Shown: in pieces, positions 44,572 through 54,148 of the stretch | Numbering within the stretch: position 1 is the stretch's first letter | Layout: each line of letters starts with the position of its first letter | Assembly: GCA_035395685.1 (NCBI GenBank) | Contig: DAOPBR010000005.1 | Span: forward strand, 24,197-88,196 | Direction of reading: 5' to 3' | DNA: 64,000 nucleotides | Origin: JAKJGA01 sp029554345 | GTDB taxonomy: Bacteria; Spirochaetota; UBA4802; JAFGJZ01 | Notes under the pieces: model-generated | What the model saw: the letters and a program-made list of their open reading frames with translations, nothing else | Told to the model about the DNA's origin: nothing | The model's database searches: none | Made by a program: the position numbers and the translations under genes

Positions 44572-45909
44572 TTATTTGGGATAAACCGCAATCTTTTTGA
44601 GATCCGGTTTTTCTTTAATATCTTCTTCAAATGCAGATTTTCTCTGTTCATTAACATATTCTTTCTTCTGAAAAGAATAAATATATTCAGCTGGATCTTT
44701 GTATGTTCCATGAAGAAGCGCAACAACGTCTTCTATGAAAACAATTTCTTCATCTGTAGGAATTACAAATATTTTGATTTTTGAATCAGATGCACTGATT
44801 TCAAATTCTGCGTTTCTGTTTCTGCAGATTTTGTTTTTTTCTTTGTCAAGTTTCAGCCCGAGACACTCAAGTCCTTCCAGAGCTTTTTCTCTTATTATCG
44901 GGCTCATTTCACCGACACCTGCAGTAAAAACAAGAGCGTCTGCTCCGCCAAGTCCCGCGATATATGAACCTATGTATTTTTTCAAACGGTAACATTCCAT
45001 ATCAATCGCAAGCTGACAGCGTTTGTCGCCCTTCTCCGCATTGTCGACCAAATCGCGTCTGTCGGAATATTTACCTGTTATTCCAATGTGTCCGCTTTTC
45101 TTGTTGAGAATATTGTTCATTTCTGCAGGAGAGAGATTTTCTTTTCCGATAATGTATTCTACAACAGCCGCGTCGAAATCTCCGGAGCGTGTTCCCATAA
45201 TCAGACCTTCAAGCGGTGTAAGACCCATGCTTGTGTCATAACACTTTCCGTTTTTTATCGCACACGCCGAAGCACCGTTTCCTATGTGAAGAATTACGGC
45301 ATTTGTATCTTTAGGTTCTTTTCCAAGAAGAACAGCAGCTCTTTTGGAAACATAAAGATGGCTTGTCCCGTGAAAACCGTATCTTCTAACCTTATGATTT
45401 TCATACCATTCATAAGGAAGCGCGTACATATATGTGTGCGCAGGCATAGTCTGATGGAATGCCGTATCCATAATTGCCATATGCGGAACATCCGGCATTA
45501 CCGCTTTAGCAGCTTCAATTCCTGTTATGTTAGGCGGCATATGAAGCGGACCGAGATCAATAAGATTTTTAAATGTTTTCATTATCTCGTCATCAATAAT
45601 AACTGACTGCTTGATTACATCACCGCCGTGAAGAACCCTATGACCAACGGCCTTTATCTGGTCAACTGACTGAAGAATATTATATTCAGGATTAGTCATC
45701 GTCTTCATCATAAGTTCTATCGCAACTTCATGATTCGGACAGTTATGTTCTATCTTAACCTTGCACTTATCTCTGCATGTAAATTCAATAAAGCTTCTTT
45801 CCATACCTACGCGTTCAACAATTCCTGTTGAAATGGTTTCTTTTTTCGTGTAATTGTAGAGCATGAACTTCAGCGAAGAACTGCCCGAATTAATACTTAG
45901 TATTATCAT
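44572..45909 (-). CDS. ackA: Acetate kinase with C-terminal extension
   Basis: Interconverts acetyl phosphate and acetate with ADP/ATP. 445 residues. Motifs: LSINSGSSSLKFML, GHRVLHGG, AIMDTAFHQTMP, HIGNGASACAI, GLTPLEGLIMGTRSG and TAGVGEMSP. The usual C-terminus IPTDEEIVFIEDVVALLHG is followed by 44 extra residues with no recognised domain (YSFQKKEYVNEQRKSAFEED and a Lys-rich end). Pta is 23 bp upstream, the common pair. Confidence 0.95.
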   Translation of the reverse strand: MIILSINSGSSSLKFMLYNYTKKETISTGIVERVGMERSFIEFTCRDKCKVKIEHNCPNHEVAIELMMKTMTNPEYNILQSVDQIKAVGHRVLHGGDVIKQSVIIDDEIMKTFKNLIDLGPLHMPPNITGIEAAKAVMPDVPHMAIMDTAFHQTMPAHTYMYALPYEWYENHKVRRYGFHGTSHLYVSKRAAVLLGKEPKDTNAVILHIGNGASACAIKNGKCYDTSMGLTPLEGLIMGTRSGDFDAAVVEYIIGKENLSPAEMNNILNKKSGHIGITGKYSDRRDLVDNAEKGDKRCQLAIDMECYRLKKYIGSYIAGLGGADALVFTAGVGEMSPIIREKALEGLECLGLKLDKEKNKICRNRNAEFEISASDSKIKIFVIPTDEEIVFIEDVVALLHGTYKDPAEYIYSFQKKEYVNEQRKSAFEEDIKEKPDLKKIAVYPK

Positions 45910-45932
45910 TATCTATCTCCAATTATTATAAT

Positions 45933-46931
45933 CTATTTCCCAGCTGCCTGAATCGCCGTAACAGCGGTTACATCTATAATATCCTGAACACTGCATCCGC
46001 GCGAAAGATCGTTCACAGGTTTATTAAGCCCCTGAAGAAAAGGTCCGATTGCATGGGCCTTTGCTAGACGCTCAACAAGCTTATATCCGATGTTTCCACT
46101 CTGAAGATCAGGGAAAATGAGGACATTTGCTTTTCCGGCAACTTTACTGCCAGGAGATTTTTTCTGTCCAACTGACTCAACGAGAGCTGCATCGGCCTGA
46201 AGTTCTCCGTCGATTTCAAGTGAAGGAACTTTTTCTTTTGCTATTTCAAATGCCTTTATAACTTTATCTACATTTGGATGATCGGCGCTTTTTTTAGTCG
46301 AAAAAGAAAGCATCGCAACACGAGGCTCCATATCACAAAGAGCTTTCGCAGTTTCCGCTGATGATATTGCGATTTCAGCAAGCTGTTCGCTTGACGGATC
46401 CGGATTGACCGCACAATCCGCAAAAACGAAAAGTCCGTTATCACCGAAAGTTGAATTCGGAACATACATGATGAAACATCCTGATACTACACTGATTCCA
46501 GGTTTTGTTTTGATTATCTGCAGAGCCGGTCTGATGGTATCCGCTGTTGAATGTTCAGCGCCGGAAACGAGTCCGTCTGCGGCATTTGACTGTATCATCA
46601 TAGTCGCAAAGTAAATCGGATCTTTCAAGGTTTCGCGGGCTTTCTCGATAGTCATTCCCTTTGCTTTTCTCATCTCAAAAAATTTATTGGAATATTCTTC
46701 ATATCTTGAATCCTTAACCGGATTTATTATCTCAACACCCTCAAGGGATACACCCTCAGAAGAAGCTTTGGCCTTGATTGCAGTTTCATCACCCAGAAGA
46801 ACCGGTTTCGCTATTTTTTTCTGCGCAATTTCACTAACAGCCTTAATCGTACGGGATTCAGTTCCTTCCGGAAAAAGAATCGTCTTGTTCAGGGTCTTTG
46901 CCCTTTCATAAAATGAATTCATCAAATCCAT
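45933..46931 (-). CDS. pta: Phosphate acetyltransferase
   Basis: Converts acetyl-CoA to acetyl phosphate. 332 residues, the short form without N-terminal domains: TILFPEGTESRTIKAVSEI, VSGAEHSTADTIRPALQII and GPFLQGLNKPVNDLSRGC. A strong ribosome site (AGGAG) precedes the ATG. It leads the pta-ackA pair used for acetate production or substrate-level ATP. Confidence 0.95.
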   Translation of the reverse strand: MDLMNSFYERAKTLNKTILFPEGTESRTIKAVSEIAQKKIAKPVLLGDETAIKAKASSEGVSLEGVEIINPVKDSRYEEYSNKFFEMRKAKGMTIEKARETLKDPIYFATMMIQSNAADGLVSGAEHSTADTIRPALQIIKTKPGISVVSGCFIMYVPNSTFGDNGLFVFADCAVNPDPSSEQLAEIAISSAETAKALCDMEPRVAMLSFSTKKSADHPNVDKVIKAFEIAKEKVPSLEIDGELQADAALVESVGQKKSPGSKVAGKANVLIFPDLQSGNIGYKLVERLAKAHAIGPFLQGLNKPVNDLSRGCSVQDIIDVTAVTAIQAAGK

Positions 46932-47000
46932 TATATAACTCCTTTATCTAAAAAAATAAATTCTATATATAGGTCTCTGTTTTGTTACAGAGATCATATG

Positions 47001-48560
47001 CTAATCGATGAGATAATACACTGAACGCCATATTCTATAAGTAAGTCTTTCAAGCCATCTCAAAGCTTCGATCTGCCGAAAAGCATCTTCAGATTCGATT
47101 TCGCCTTTTGAAAGACTTTCAAGTATCTTGGCGCGAACTCTTTTCCTTGATTCTATCATGCGCTCACTTACGTTTTCAATTGATTTGGCATTATATTTTT
47201 CATCTTTATTGTTTATCCAAAGAATTATTTTATCGAGTTCTGCCGCCAGATCTTCACGGAGATTTTTAAGCAAATCATATCTTTGGAGGTTTTTCCATGT
47301 TTCTGTTTCATCGGCGCAATCTGTTACATAGTCAATATGTTCAACCGCATGAAGCAGTGAAATTTTTCGTTTTCGTTCATAATCGATCCCCTGATGCATC
47401 CGCACTCTGCTCATAAACTCGGCGATTTTTGCTGTAGAATTTTTAATTTCAGATGAATTAAAACTCATTTCATTCGTGCGCAGAATCTGAGTACATTTTG
47501 TGCATAGATGCGAAACAATTTCAAGTGCTGATCTTCTGGCTGATTCAACAGCAACCGCAGGAAGAGTTTCAACGTTTTTATCAAGATGTTCCGTAAAAGA
47601 TTTTTTTGACGGAATAAGATAAGATAAAAATGATGAAAAATATTTTATAAACGGTAAAAATAATATAATTCCGACAAAATTAAAAGATGTATGAAAAAGT
47701 GATACGGCAATTACTTCTTCCCCGTGTATTACAGAAGAAAATATCCCGGAAATAAATACTATAAATGGGTGAAGAAGAATAAAAAGAATAATTCCCGTGA
47801 ACAGGTTGAAAAAAATATGTGCTAACGCGGTTTTTTTTGCTGATGAACTTGCACCGAAAGCTGCAAAAGCCGCAGTTAACGTTGAACCGATATTCTGACC
47901 TATTACCATTGCCGCGGCATGCTCTACTGAAATCTGTCCAAGATGTACTGCTGCTAAGGTAATAGTCAAAGCGGCACCGCTGGACTGGGCAATTACAGTC
48001 ATTATAACACCGATTCCGAGAAGTTTAAATCGTGTAAATATTGAATCATCAATATAGTTTGAAATTGAAAAAAGAGATCCGAAATCATTCATTCCGTTCT
48101 GTAGAAAATCAATGCCTATAAATATCAAACCGAATCCGGCAATGACAAATCCGAGCTTTGAAAGATAATTTTTAAAAGCAATCTTCATTGTGGCGCCGAC
48201 AGCAAGTGCAATCATTGCTATAAGTCCGATTTTAAGTTTAAATCCGAGTAAAGATATTATCCAGCCGATTGAAGTTTTGCCGAGGTTTGCTCCAAAAATT
48301 ATACCAAGTGATTGCTGAAAAGTGATTAAGCCGGCGCTTACAAAACCTATTGTTGCGATAGTTGTAACATGTGAAGACTGGACAAGTACTGTTAGGACTG
48401 CACCAAGGGAAATTGAGCGCAGAGAACCGCCGGTAAAGCGCGACAAAATTCTCCGCAGAGAATCACCCGCAAGCATCCTTAAACCTTCGGTAGACATGAA
48501 CATTCCAAGAAGGAAAAGTCCGATGCCGCCCGCAATATTTGCAACCGACGTAAAATTCAT
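47001..48560 (-). CDS. Na/Pi cotransporter (NptA/PNaS) with PhoU-like C-terminus
   Basis: 519 residues. About eight membrane helices hold the duplicated QSS signature (VLVQSSHVTTIATIG and VIAQSSGAALTI) typical of sodium-phosphate symporters. The last 190 residues are a PhoU-like helical domain that may sense phosphate. A single gene on the minus strand, unlinked to pta by function except for phosphate. Confidence 0.9.
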   Translation of the reverse strand: MNFTSVANIAGGIGLFLLGMFMSTEGLRMLAGDSLRRILSRFTGGSLRSISLGAVLTVLVQSSHVTTIATIGFVSAGLITFQQSLGIIFGANLGKTSIGWIISLLGFKLKIGLIAMIALAVGATMKIAFKNYLSKLGFVIAGFGLIFIGIDFLQNGMNDFGSLFSISNYIDDSIFTRFKLLGIGVIMTVIAQSSGAALTITLAAVHLGQISVEHAAAMVIGQNIGSTLTAAFAAFGASSSAKKTALAHIFFNLFTGIILFILLHPFIVFISGIFSSVIHGEEVIAVSLFHTSFNFVGIILFLPFIKYFSSFLSYLIPSKKSFTEHLDKNVETLPAVAVESARRSALEIVSHLCTKCTQILRTNEMSFNSSEIKNSTAKIAEFMSRVRMHQGIDYERKRKISLLHAVEHIDYVTDCADETETWKNLQRYDLLKNLREDLAAELDKIILWINNKDEKYNAKSIENVSERMIESRKRVRAKILESLSKGEIESEDAFRQIEALRWLERLTYRIWRSVYYLID

Positions 48561-48747
48561 TGTAAAGATCTATATTTTATTAACGCCGAGGTATGACCGG
48601 TTAGACATTGGTTCCCGCGAAACGTTTTTTTCTATCTTTTAAAAAATGCTTAGCTTTGCAAGGACTTTTTTAAATCTTTTTTAATTATTAACATGGTGTT
48701 AAAAAAAGATTCTTTTTCGATCAGAATTAATTTCCGATTTATTAGTA

Positions 48748-48777
48748 TTGACAAAAGACAAAGCGGGAAAATATTAG
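48748..48777 (+). promoter_or_regulatory. Putative promoter of coiled-coil/arg operon
   Basis: TTGACA (48748-48753), an 18-bp spacer and TATTAG (48772-48777), 30 bp upstream of the coiled-coil protein gene. Confidence 0.55.
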
Positions 48778-48807
48778 TCCTTTATTTTTCGAAGCATCCG
48801 GTGAATT

Positions 48808-49248
48808 ATGCTTATAATGAAGAGCAAAATATCAAGTGTGATAAAAAAAGAAAGAGCCAAAGAAAGGGCTGAATGTCTTAAGAAATCACAGGAAGAACTG
48901 AAGAAAAAAACTTCAGCTCTCGTAAAAACATATGAAGAGAAGATAAAACTTCTCAATAAAAATTTTGCACTCACTCTGAAAGAAAAATCTAAAGAAGTAG
49001 ATTATCTGAAAAGCGAAATTGACAAAAAGCATAAAGAATATCAGGCTTTGCGGTTAAGAGAAAAGAATCTTGATGATCTTTCTGCAGAGTTTCAGCATCT
49101 TATAGAAGAATTCGGCATTAGAGTACAGGAGGCTATTCAGCCTTTTTACCGCTCTCAGGCAAAAATAAGTTTAATGAAGCGACGATCTGACAAAGAACAT
49201 GAAAAAATGAACAAAATTTTCAGAAAATCAGACGGAGCAAAATCATGA
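48808..49248 (+). CDS. Small coiled-coil protein of unknown function
   Basis: 146 residues, rich in Lys and Glu with a long heptad-like helix from about residue 10 to 105. There is no signal peptide and no known domain. The GGTGA ribosome site is just upstream. Its stop overlaps the argD start (ATGA), so it is coupled to arginine genes, but no mechanistic link can be inferred. Confidence 0.65.
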   Translation: MLIMKSKISSVIKKERAKERAECLKKSQEELKKKTSALVKTYEEKIKLLNKNFALTLKEKSKEVDYLKSEIDKKHKEYQALRLREKNLDDLSAEFQHLIEEFGIRVQEAIQPFYRSQAKISLMKRRSDKEHEKMNKIFRKSDGAKS

Positions 49249-50441
49249 AAATTAATGAAATAAAAGACTTAGACAATAAATATCTTTTTCAAAATTACGG
49301 AGAGAAGCTTCCAGTATGTTTTAAATACGGTGAAGGCTCTACAGCTTATGATTACGAAGGGAAAAAGTATATAGATTTTCTCGCCGGAATCGCCGTAAAC
49401 ACTTTCGGCTATAATGATCCAATACTCTCAGAAACTTTAAAGTCACAGGTTGAAAAGATAATTCATTCGTCGAATCATTTGTATAATCTTGAACAAATTG
49501 AAGCCGCAAAACTTTTAAACGAAAAATCTTTTAAAGGGAAAACACTTTTTGTAAACAGCGGAACTGAAGCTAATGAAGCTGCAATAAAGCTTTCCAGAAG
49601 ATATGGAACTTCGATAAACCCAGAAAAATATAAAATTATCAGTTTCGATAAATCTTTTCACGGAAGAACTTTCGGAAGCATGACAGCGACTGCTCAGGCG
49701 AAAATATATAATGGTTTCGGGCCATTAGTTCCGGGCTTTAAACATATTCCCTTTAATGATATTGAGGCCTTTGAAAAAGAGGCGGATGATAATACCTGTG
49801 CCGTAATTATTGAAATGATTCAGGGTGAAGGCGGCATAATAAAAGCTGATGAAACATTCGTTAAAAAAATAAGAAAAATCTGCTCTGATAAAAAGATTAT
49901 CATGATTGTTGATGAGATACAGACCGGTATCGGAAGAACTGGAAAAGCATTCGCCTACCAGCATTACGTCATTGAGCCTGATATAATCACTCTTGCAAAA
50001 GGTTTGGCCGGAGGAGTGCCTATCGGAGCGATTCATGCAAAAGATGAACTTGTTCAGCATTTCCCGGGCGGAGCTCATGGAACAACATTCGGCGGAAACC
50101 ATCTTGCAAGCGCAGGTGCAAAATCCGTTCTTTCAAGGCTGGACAGCTCTCTTCTGAAACATATAAATAAAATTTCAGACATTATTGTTTCAAGAATTCA
50201 AAACATCATGAAAAGTGAACCGAGAATAAAATCAATCCGGGGCATGGGTCTTTTGATTGGAATTGAAATGTCTTTTAAAGGAAGACCTCTTGTTCTAAAA
50301 GCTCTTGAAAACGGTCTTTTGATGAATTGTACTTCTGAAAATATCATCAGATTTGTTCCGGCTCTGAATATTACAGAAGAAGAAGTCTCTGAAGGACTTG
50401 ATATTTTCGAAAAAACTCTTAAATCATTCAGCGAGGACTGA
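49245..50441 (+). CDS. argD: Acetylornithine/succinyldiaminopimelate aminotransferase
   Basis: PLP-dependent class III transaminase of 398 residues that makes N-acetylornithine. Motifs: FVNSGTEANEAAIKLSRR, FHGRTFGSMTAT, IVDEIQTGIGRTGK, and the PLP Lys in ITLAKGLAGGVPIGA. It lies in an ATGA overlap with the coiled-coil gene and is followed by argF 1 base after its stop. It may also serve lysine synthesis, as ArgD often does. Confidence 0.94.
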   Translation: MKINEIKDLDNKYLFQNYGEKLPVCFKYGEGSTAYDYEGKKYIDFLAGIAVNTFGYNDPILSETLKSQVEKIIHSSNHLYNLEQIEAAKLLNEKSFKGKTLFVNSGTEANEAAIKLSRRYGTSINPEKYKIISFDKSFHGRTFGSMTATAQAKIYNGFGPLVPGFKHIPFNDIEAFEKEADDNTCAVIIEMIQGEGGIIKADETFVKKIRKICSDKKIIMIVDEIQTGIGRTGKAFAYQHYVIEPDIITLAKGLAGGVPIGAIHAKDELVQHFPGGAHGTTFGGNHLASAGAKSVLSRLDSSLLKHINKISDIIVSRIQNIMKSEPRIKSIRGMGLLIGIEMSFKGRPLVLKALENGLLMNCTSENIIRFVPALNITEEEVSEGLDIFEKTLKSFSED

Positions 50442-50442
50442 T

Positions 50443-51393
50443 ATGTTTCTAAAAAGTATACCTTCTATTAAAACAAATGATCTTCTTGTGGATACAGATC
50501 TGTCCAGAGAGGAAGTATTATCTCTTTTTGAATTCGCCGCATATCTAAAGGGTATGCAGAAAACCGGAAAAAAACATCACTATCTTCCTGGAAAAACTCT
50601 TGGAATGATTTTTGAAAAATCTTCAACAAGAACACGCGTATCTTTTGAGGCCGGAATGTATCAGCTCGGAGGAAGCGGACTATTTCTATCATCCGCTGAT
50701 ATCCAACTCGGAAGAGGAGAACCTTTGTCCGATACAGCACGCGTGCTTTCAGGTTATCTTGACTGCATAATGGTGAGAACATTCGGTCAGGAAAAAGTTG
50801 AAACTCTTGCAGAATATGCATCAATTCCGGTTATAAACGGACTTACAGATTCATATCATCCTTGTCAGGCTCTTACTGATTATTTTACTATGTATGAAGA
50901 TGATAAAAATATTGCCGGCAAGAAACTCTGCTTTATCGGCGACGGAAACAATGTTGCAAATTCACTTCTTCTTACAGGTGCTAATCTCGGAGTTAATGTT
51001 GCTGTAGCGTGCCCTAAAAATTATTTTCCTGATCCGAAAGTTGTAAAAACTGCTGAGAAACTGGCGTCTGAAAACGGTTCAACCGTTCTCGTTACAAGCG
51101 ACATAGAAGAAGCTGCAGAAAAATCCGATTATCTTTACACAGATGTCTGGGCGAGCATGGGTCAGGAGAAAGACGCAGCAAAACGCAAAAAAGCTTTTGC
51201 AAAATACAAAATATCAATGAAGCTCATCGACAAATGCGCTCCAAAGGCTTCCGTCATGCATTGCCTTCCAGCTCACCGCGGTGAAGAAATCGACGAAGAT
51301 GTAATCGAAAGTCAAAAATCGATTGTATTCAGAGAAGCAGAAAATAGAATGCACTTACAAAAAGCGCTGATATGCGCTCTTATGAATAAATAA
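50443..51393 (+). CDS. argF: Ornithine carbamoyltransferase
   Basis: Forms citrulline. 316 residues from the ATG at 50443, one base after the argD stop with GAGGA upstream; an earlier in-frame ATG would lie inside argD. Carbamoyl phosphate loop SSTRTRVSF, ornithine and catalytic loops YHPCQALTDY and MHCLPAHRGEE are visible. argG follows 10 bp later. Confidence 0.95.
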   Translation: MFLKSIPSIKTNDLLVDTDLSREEVLSLFEFAAYLKGMQKTGKKHHYLPGKTLGMIFEKSSTRTRVSFEAGMYQLGGSGLFLSSADIQLGRGEPLSDTARVLSGYLDCIMVRTFGQEKVETLAEYASIPVINGLTDSYHPCQALTDYFTMYEDDKNIAGKKLCFIGDGNNVANSLLLTGANLGVNVAVACPKNYFPDPKVVKTAEKLASENGSTVLVTSDIEEAAEKSDYLYTDVWASMGQEKDAAKRKKAFAKYKISMKLIDKCAPKASVMHCLPAHRGEEIDEDVIESQKSIVFREAENRMHLQKALICALMNK

Positions 51394-51403
51394 GGAGATT
51401 TTT

Positions 51404-52603
51404 ATGGAAGCGAAAAAAGTAGTCCTCGCCTATTCCGGCGGGCTTGACACTTCGGTTATAGTGAAATGGCTTCTTGAAAACTATAAATGTGAAGTTGTTT
51501 GCTTCGCAGCCGATGTCGGACAGGAAGAGGAACTTGACGGACTTGATGAAAAAGCAAAGAAAACCGGTGCAAGCAAATGCTATATTGAGGATCTTCAGGA
51601 AGAATTCGCACGTGATTATGTTTTCAAAGCTATCAAAGCAAATGCTATTTATGAAGACAGATATCTTCTCGGAACATCACTTGCACGTCCTGTTATTGCA
51701 AAGAAACAGGTTGAAATCGCGTTGAAAGAAGGCGCTGATGCAGTATGTCACGGCGCTACAGGAAAAGGAAACGACCAGGTTCGTTTTGAAATGACATTCA
51801 AGGCTCTCGCCCCGAATCTTAAGATTATTGCTCCATGGAGAGAATGGGATTTACATTCGAGATCACTTCTTTATGATTATGCCGATAAAAACGGAATTCC
51901 GGTACCAGGAAGCAAGAAAAAACCTTACAGCATGGACAGAAACCTCATGCATATTTCTTATGAGGGCGGAATTCTTGAAGACCCTTATAATGAAGCAGAT
52001 GAAGAAATGTTCATATTGACTAAATCAGCTGAAAAAGCTCCGGACAAACCGGAATATATCGAAATAGATTTTGTAGAAGGTATTCCTGTTGCAATCAACG
52101 GTGAAAAACTATCTGCCGCAAATCTCATGAAAAAGCTCAATAAAATCGCTGGTAATCATGGCGTCGGACGTGTTGATATTGTAGAAAACAGACTTGTCGG
52201 AATTAAATCCCGCGGAGTGTATGAAACTCCTGCAGGAACAGTTCTTCTTGCCGCTCACCGGGATCTTGAATCAATATGTCTCGATAAAGACACTCAGCAT
52301 CTGAAAGATTCTCTTGCAGCGGAATATGCACGATTAATCTATTACGGATTGTGGTTTGCGAGAAAAAGAGAAGCAATGGATGCTCTAATTGACGAAACAC
52401 AGAGATTTGTTACCGGGACTGTCAAGGTTAAACTTTACAAAGGACATGCTATGGTTGTCGGAAGAAAATCTCAATATTCGCTTTATAGTGAAAATATTGC
52501 ATCTTTCGAGAAAAGCGAGCTTTATGATCAGACAGACGCATCCGGTTTTCTTAATCTTTTTGGTCTTCAGACAAAAGTTGAAGCTCTTCTTAGAAAAAAA
52601 TAA
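51404..52603 (+). CDS. argG: Argininosuccinate synthase
   Basis: ATP-dependent joining of citrulline and aspartate. 399 residues with PP-loop AYSGGLDTSVIVKW, CHGATGKGNDQVRFE and KKKPYSMDRNLMHIS. A good AGGAG site precedes the ATG. It ends the coiled coil-argD-argF-argG operon and is followed by a strong terminator. argH is not seen. Confidence 0.96.
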   Translation: MEAKKVVLAYSGGLDTSVIVKWLLENYKCEVVCFAADVGQEEELDGLDEKAKKTGASKCYIEDLQEEFARDYVFKAIKANAIYEDRYLLGTSLARPVIAKKQVEIALKEGADAVCHGATGKGNDQVRFEMTFKALAPNLKIIAPWREWDLHSRSLLYDYADKNGIPVPGSKKKPYSMDRNLMHISYEGGILEDPYNEADEEMFILTKSAEKAPDKPEYIEIDFVEGIPVAINGEKLSAANLMKKLNKIAGNHGVGRVDIVENRLVGIKSRGVYETPAGTVLLAAHRDLESICLDKDTQHLKDSLAAEYARLIYYGLWFARKREAMDALIDETQRFVTGTVKVKLYKGHAMVVGRKSQYSLYSENIASFEKSELYDQTDASGFLNLFGLQTKVEALLRKK

Positions 52604-52621
52604 TTTTAGATTGTTTGTAAT

Positions 52622-52650
52622 AAAAAAAGCCGGTTCTACCGGCTTTTTTT
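52622..52650 (+). terminator. Terminator after argG
   Basis: Perfect 13-bp arms (A-run plus GCCGGT, ACCGGC plus T-run) with loop TCT. It is symmetric and could act on both strands. Confidence 0.92.
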
Positions 52651-52684
52651 ATTACATTCTAAATCAGAATAAATTTAACTTTAT

Positions 52685-52712
52685 GTGTCAGGTGAATACC
52701 ATCATTGTACAT
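52685..52712 (+). repeat. Copy 1 of transposon-end-like repeat
   Basis: A 28-bp sequence containing CAGGTGAATACCATCATT and ending in TGTACAT. An identical copy is at 53458-53485 and a variant at 53486-53510. All three are in the same orientation. Nothing encoding a transposase is close by. Confidence 0.7.
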
Positions 52713-52778
52713 ATTTTCCTTTTAACTATTTTGTAATGTGTTAGTATTAACCAGCCTTTCTTAAAAAATCAAAAAATA

Positions 52779-53291
52779 TTACTTAAAAAAAAACTCAGGA
52801 TTTAAGTATTTATTATTATGCTTTAAAAATAAATTTATATTATGCATATTATTATTAGCATTTCCGACAATTTGACCTCTATTTACTTTATCACCCACTT
52901 TAAATTCATTTGAAAGTTTTATATTTTCATAAATTACAGTGACATCACCTTTTTCAAAATATATTGTCCCGCCTTTATTGAAATTGTATGTTATAATTTT
53001 TGAATCAAACGGTGCGACTATTATTCGATCATTTTCAATAGGTATACTAATACAATTAGAATAAACAAAAGTATCATTAAATATTGATTTTCTTAAACCG
53101 AAATGACCATAATCATTTTTATTATTTTCACTTAAAGAATTCTTTAAAAAAGGCCATGTTATTAAAGAATCATTATTATTCATTTTCATGTAAATGGAAG
53201 AGTAATATTCGGCTATATTTCTATTAGAAATATTTTCAGTACAACTAATAAAAAAAGTAAGCAAAAAGATTATCATTATGTAGCTTTTCAT
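52779..53291 (-). CDS. Lipoprotein with inactive M23-like domain
   Basis: 170 residues. Lipoprotein signal LTFFISCTEN, then a low-GC, Asn-rich domain. The end resembles an M23/LytM fold: KVGDKVNRGQIVGNANNN then INLFLKHNNKYLNPEFFF, but the zinc HxH is absent (INLFL). A scaffold or binding role rather than hydrolysis is inferred. The base and codon use differs from neighbours (more AT), suggesting later acquisition. Confidence 0.65.
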   Translation of the reverse strand: MKSYIMIIFLLTFFISCTENISNRNIAEYYSSIYMKMNNNDSLITWPFLKNSLSENNKNDYGHFGLRKSIFNDTFVYSNCISIPIENDRIIVAPFDSKIITYNFNKGGTIYFEKGDVTVIYENIKLSNEFKVGDKVNRGQIVGNANNNMHNINLFLKHNNKYLNPEFFFK

Positions 53292-53431
53292 TGTCCCACC
53301 AAATCATTTTCTAATTGAAAATAATAAACAATATTTTTAACCTTTTATATTTAATATGTTTATTATCATTTAATCCCGTAAGCCTGTCGATGGTCAATTC
53401 TGTTCACAGCAAAGCTGGCATTCAATTCATC

Positions 53432-53454
53432 TCTGCTTCGCGGATGGAAGCAGA
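53432..53454. repeat. Hairpin upstream of copy 2
   Basis: TCTGCTTC (53432-53439) and GAAGCAGA (53447-53454) form an 8-bp stem with loop GCGGATG. The surrounding 53398-53460 sequence is richer in G and C than its neighbours. Confidence 0.5.
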
Positions 53455-53457
53455 AAG

Positions 53458-53510
53458 GTGTCAGGTGAATACCATCATTGTACATCAGGTGAATACCATT
53501 TTGGTACAAT
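53458..53510 (+). repeat. Copies 2 and 3 of transposon-end-like repeat (tandem)
   Basis: Copy 2 (53458-53485) matches copy 1 exactly. Copy 3 (53486-53510) is a variant with CAGGTGAATACCATTTTG followed by GTACAAT. A related reversed form, 14 of 15 matching bases, sits at 56649-56663. Confidence 0.7.
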
Positions 53511-53514
53511 TTAT

Positions 53515-53955
53515 TTATTGCTTCTTTTTATCTAACTCGAATATTTCTATTTTTTCTACTTTCAATTTTAAAAATTTTTCAATTTTCCAATTTGATTTAT
53601 CAGGTATTTTAAATATTCTATAAAGTTCTCGCTCTTTAGTATTTATATAAATGTATATTTGTCTTTTATCATAAGTAAATAAACAACCATTGATTTTACC
53701 AGGAGGCTCATCCATAAAATTGTATGAAAGATATTTCTCATTTATACTCTTAAGAAATATTTCAACTTCTTTCCCATAATATTTTTGTAAATCATCATTA
53801 CTAAGAGCATCAACATGTATTTCAATCAATTCTTCTTCATTTGATATTCTAATTGATTTATTTACCGATTTTTCTTTATTATAATTGTATATAAAAAGAT
53901 TTGCGATGATAATCAATAGAAAAATAGCTATTGTAATACTTTTTTTATATTTCAT
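53515..53955 (-). CDS. Hypothetical membrane-anchored protein
   Basis: 146 residues from the ATG at 53955, preceded by AAGGAG. An upstream extension to 54108 in the same frame has no ribosome site and is not credited. One N-terminal helix (ITIAIFLLIIIANLFIY), then a soluble acidic/Lys-rich domain with no recognised motif. AT-rich like its neighbours, part of the accessory segment. Confidence 0.55.
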   Translation of the reverse strand: MKYKKSITIAIFLLIIIANLFIYNYNKEKSVNKSIRISNEEELIEIHVDALSNDDLQKYYGKEVEIFLKSINEKYLSYNFMDEPPGKINGCLFTYDKRQIYIYINTKERELYRIFKIPDKSNWKIEKFLKLKVEKIEIFELDKKKQ

Positions 53956-54148
53956 CTTATCTCCTTGAGCTTTTTTAATCGTCAAGCTTTTTGGATATGA
54001 TTCTTTTTCTATCTTATATACCTTCAATCCTGAATATGGAGACTTAATCACTATTAAAATATTACTACATGTTGTTGCAAATGCTTCGAATTTGTTTCTA
54101 TTTCCCACCTCTAACGCAACTCTTTACAAACCTGCTTCAATAATTGAT

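Noticed and set aside
53315..53623. Plus-strand 102-residue frame
   Set aside because: It is low complexity, crosses the end-like repeats and overlaps the minus-strand gene. No ribosome site is seen.
53956..54108. N-terminal extension of the 53515 gene
   Set aside because: It lacks a ribosome site, whereas an AAGGAG-supported ATG at 53955 starts the membrane segment.
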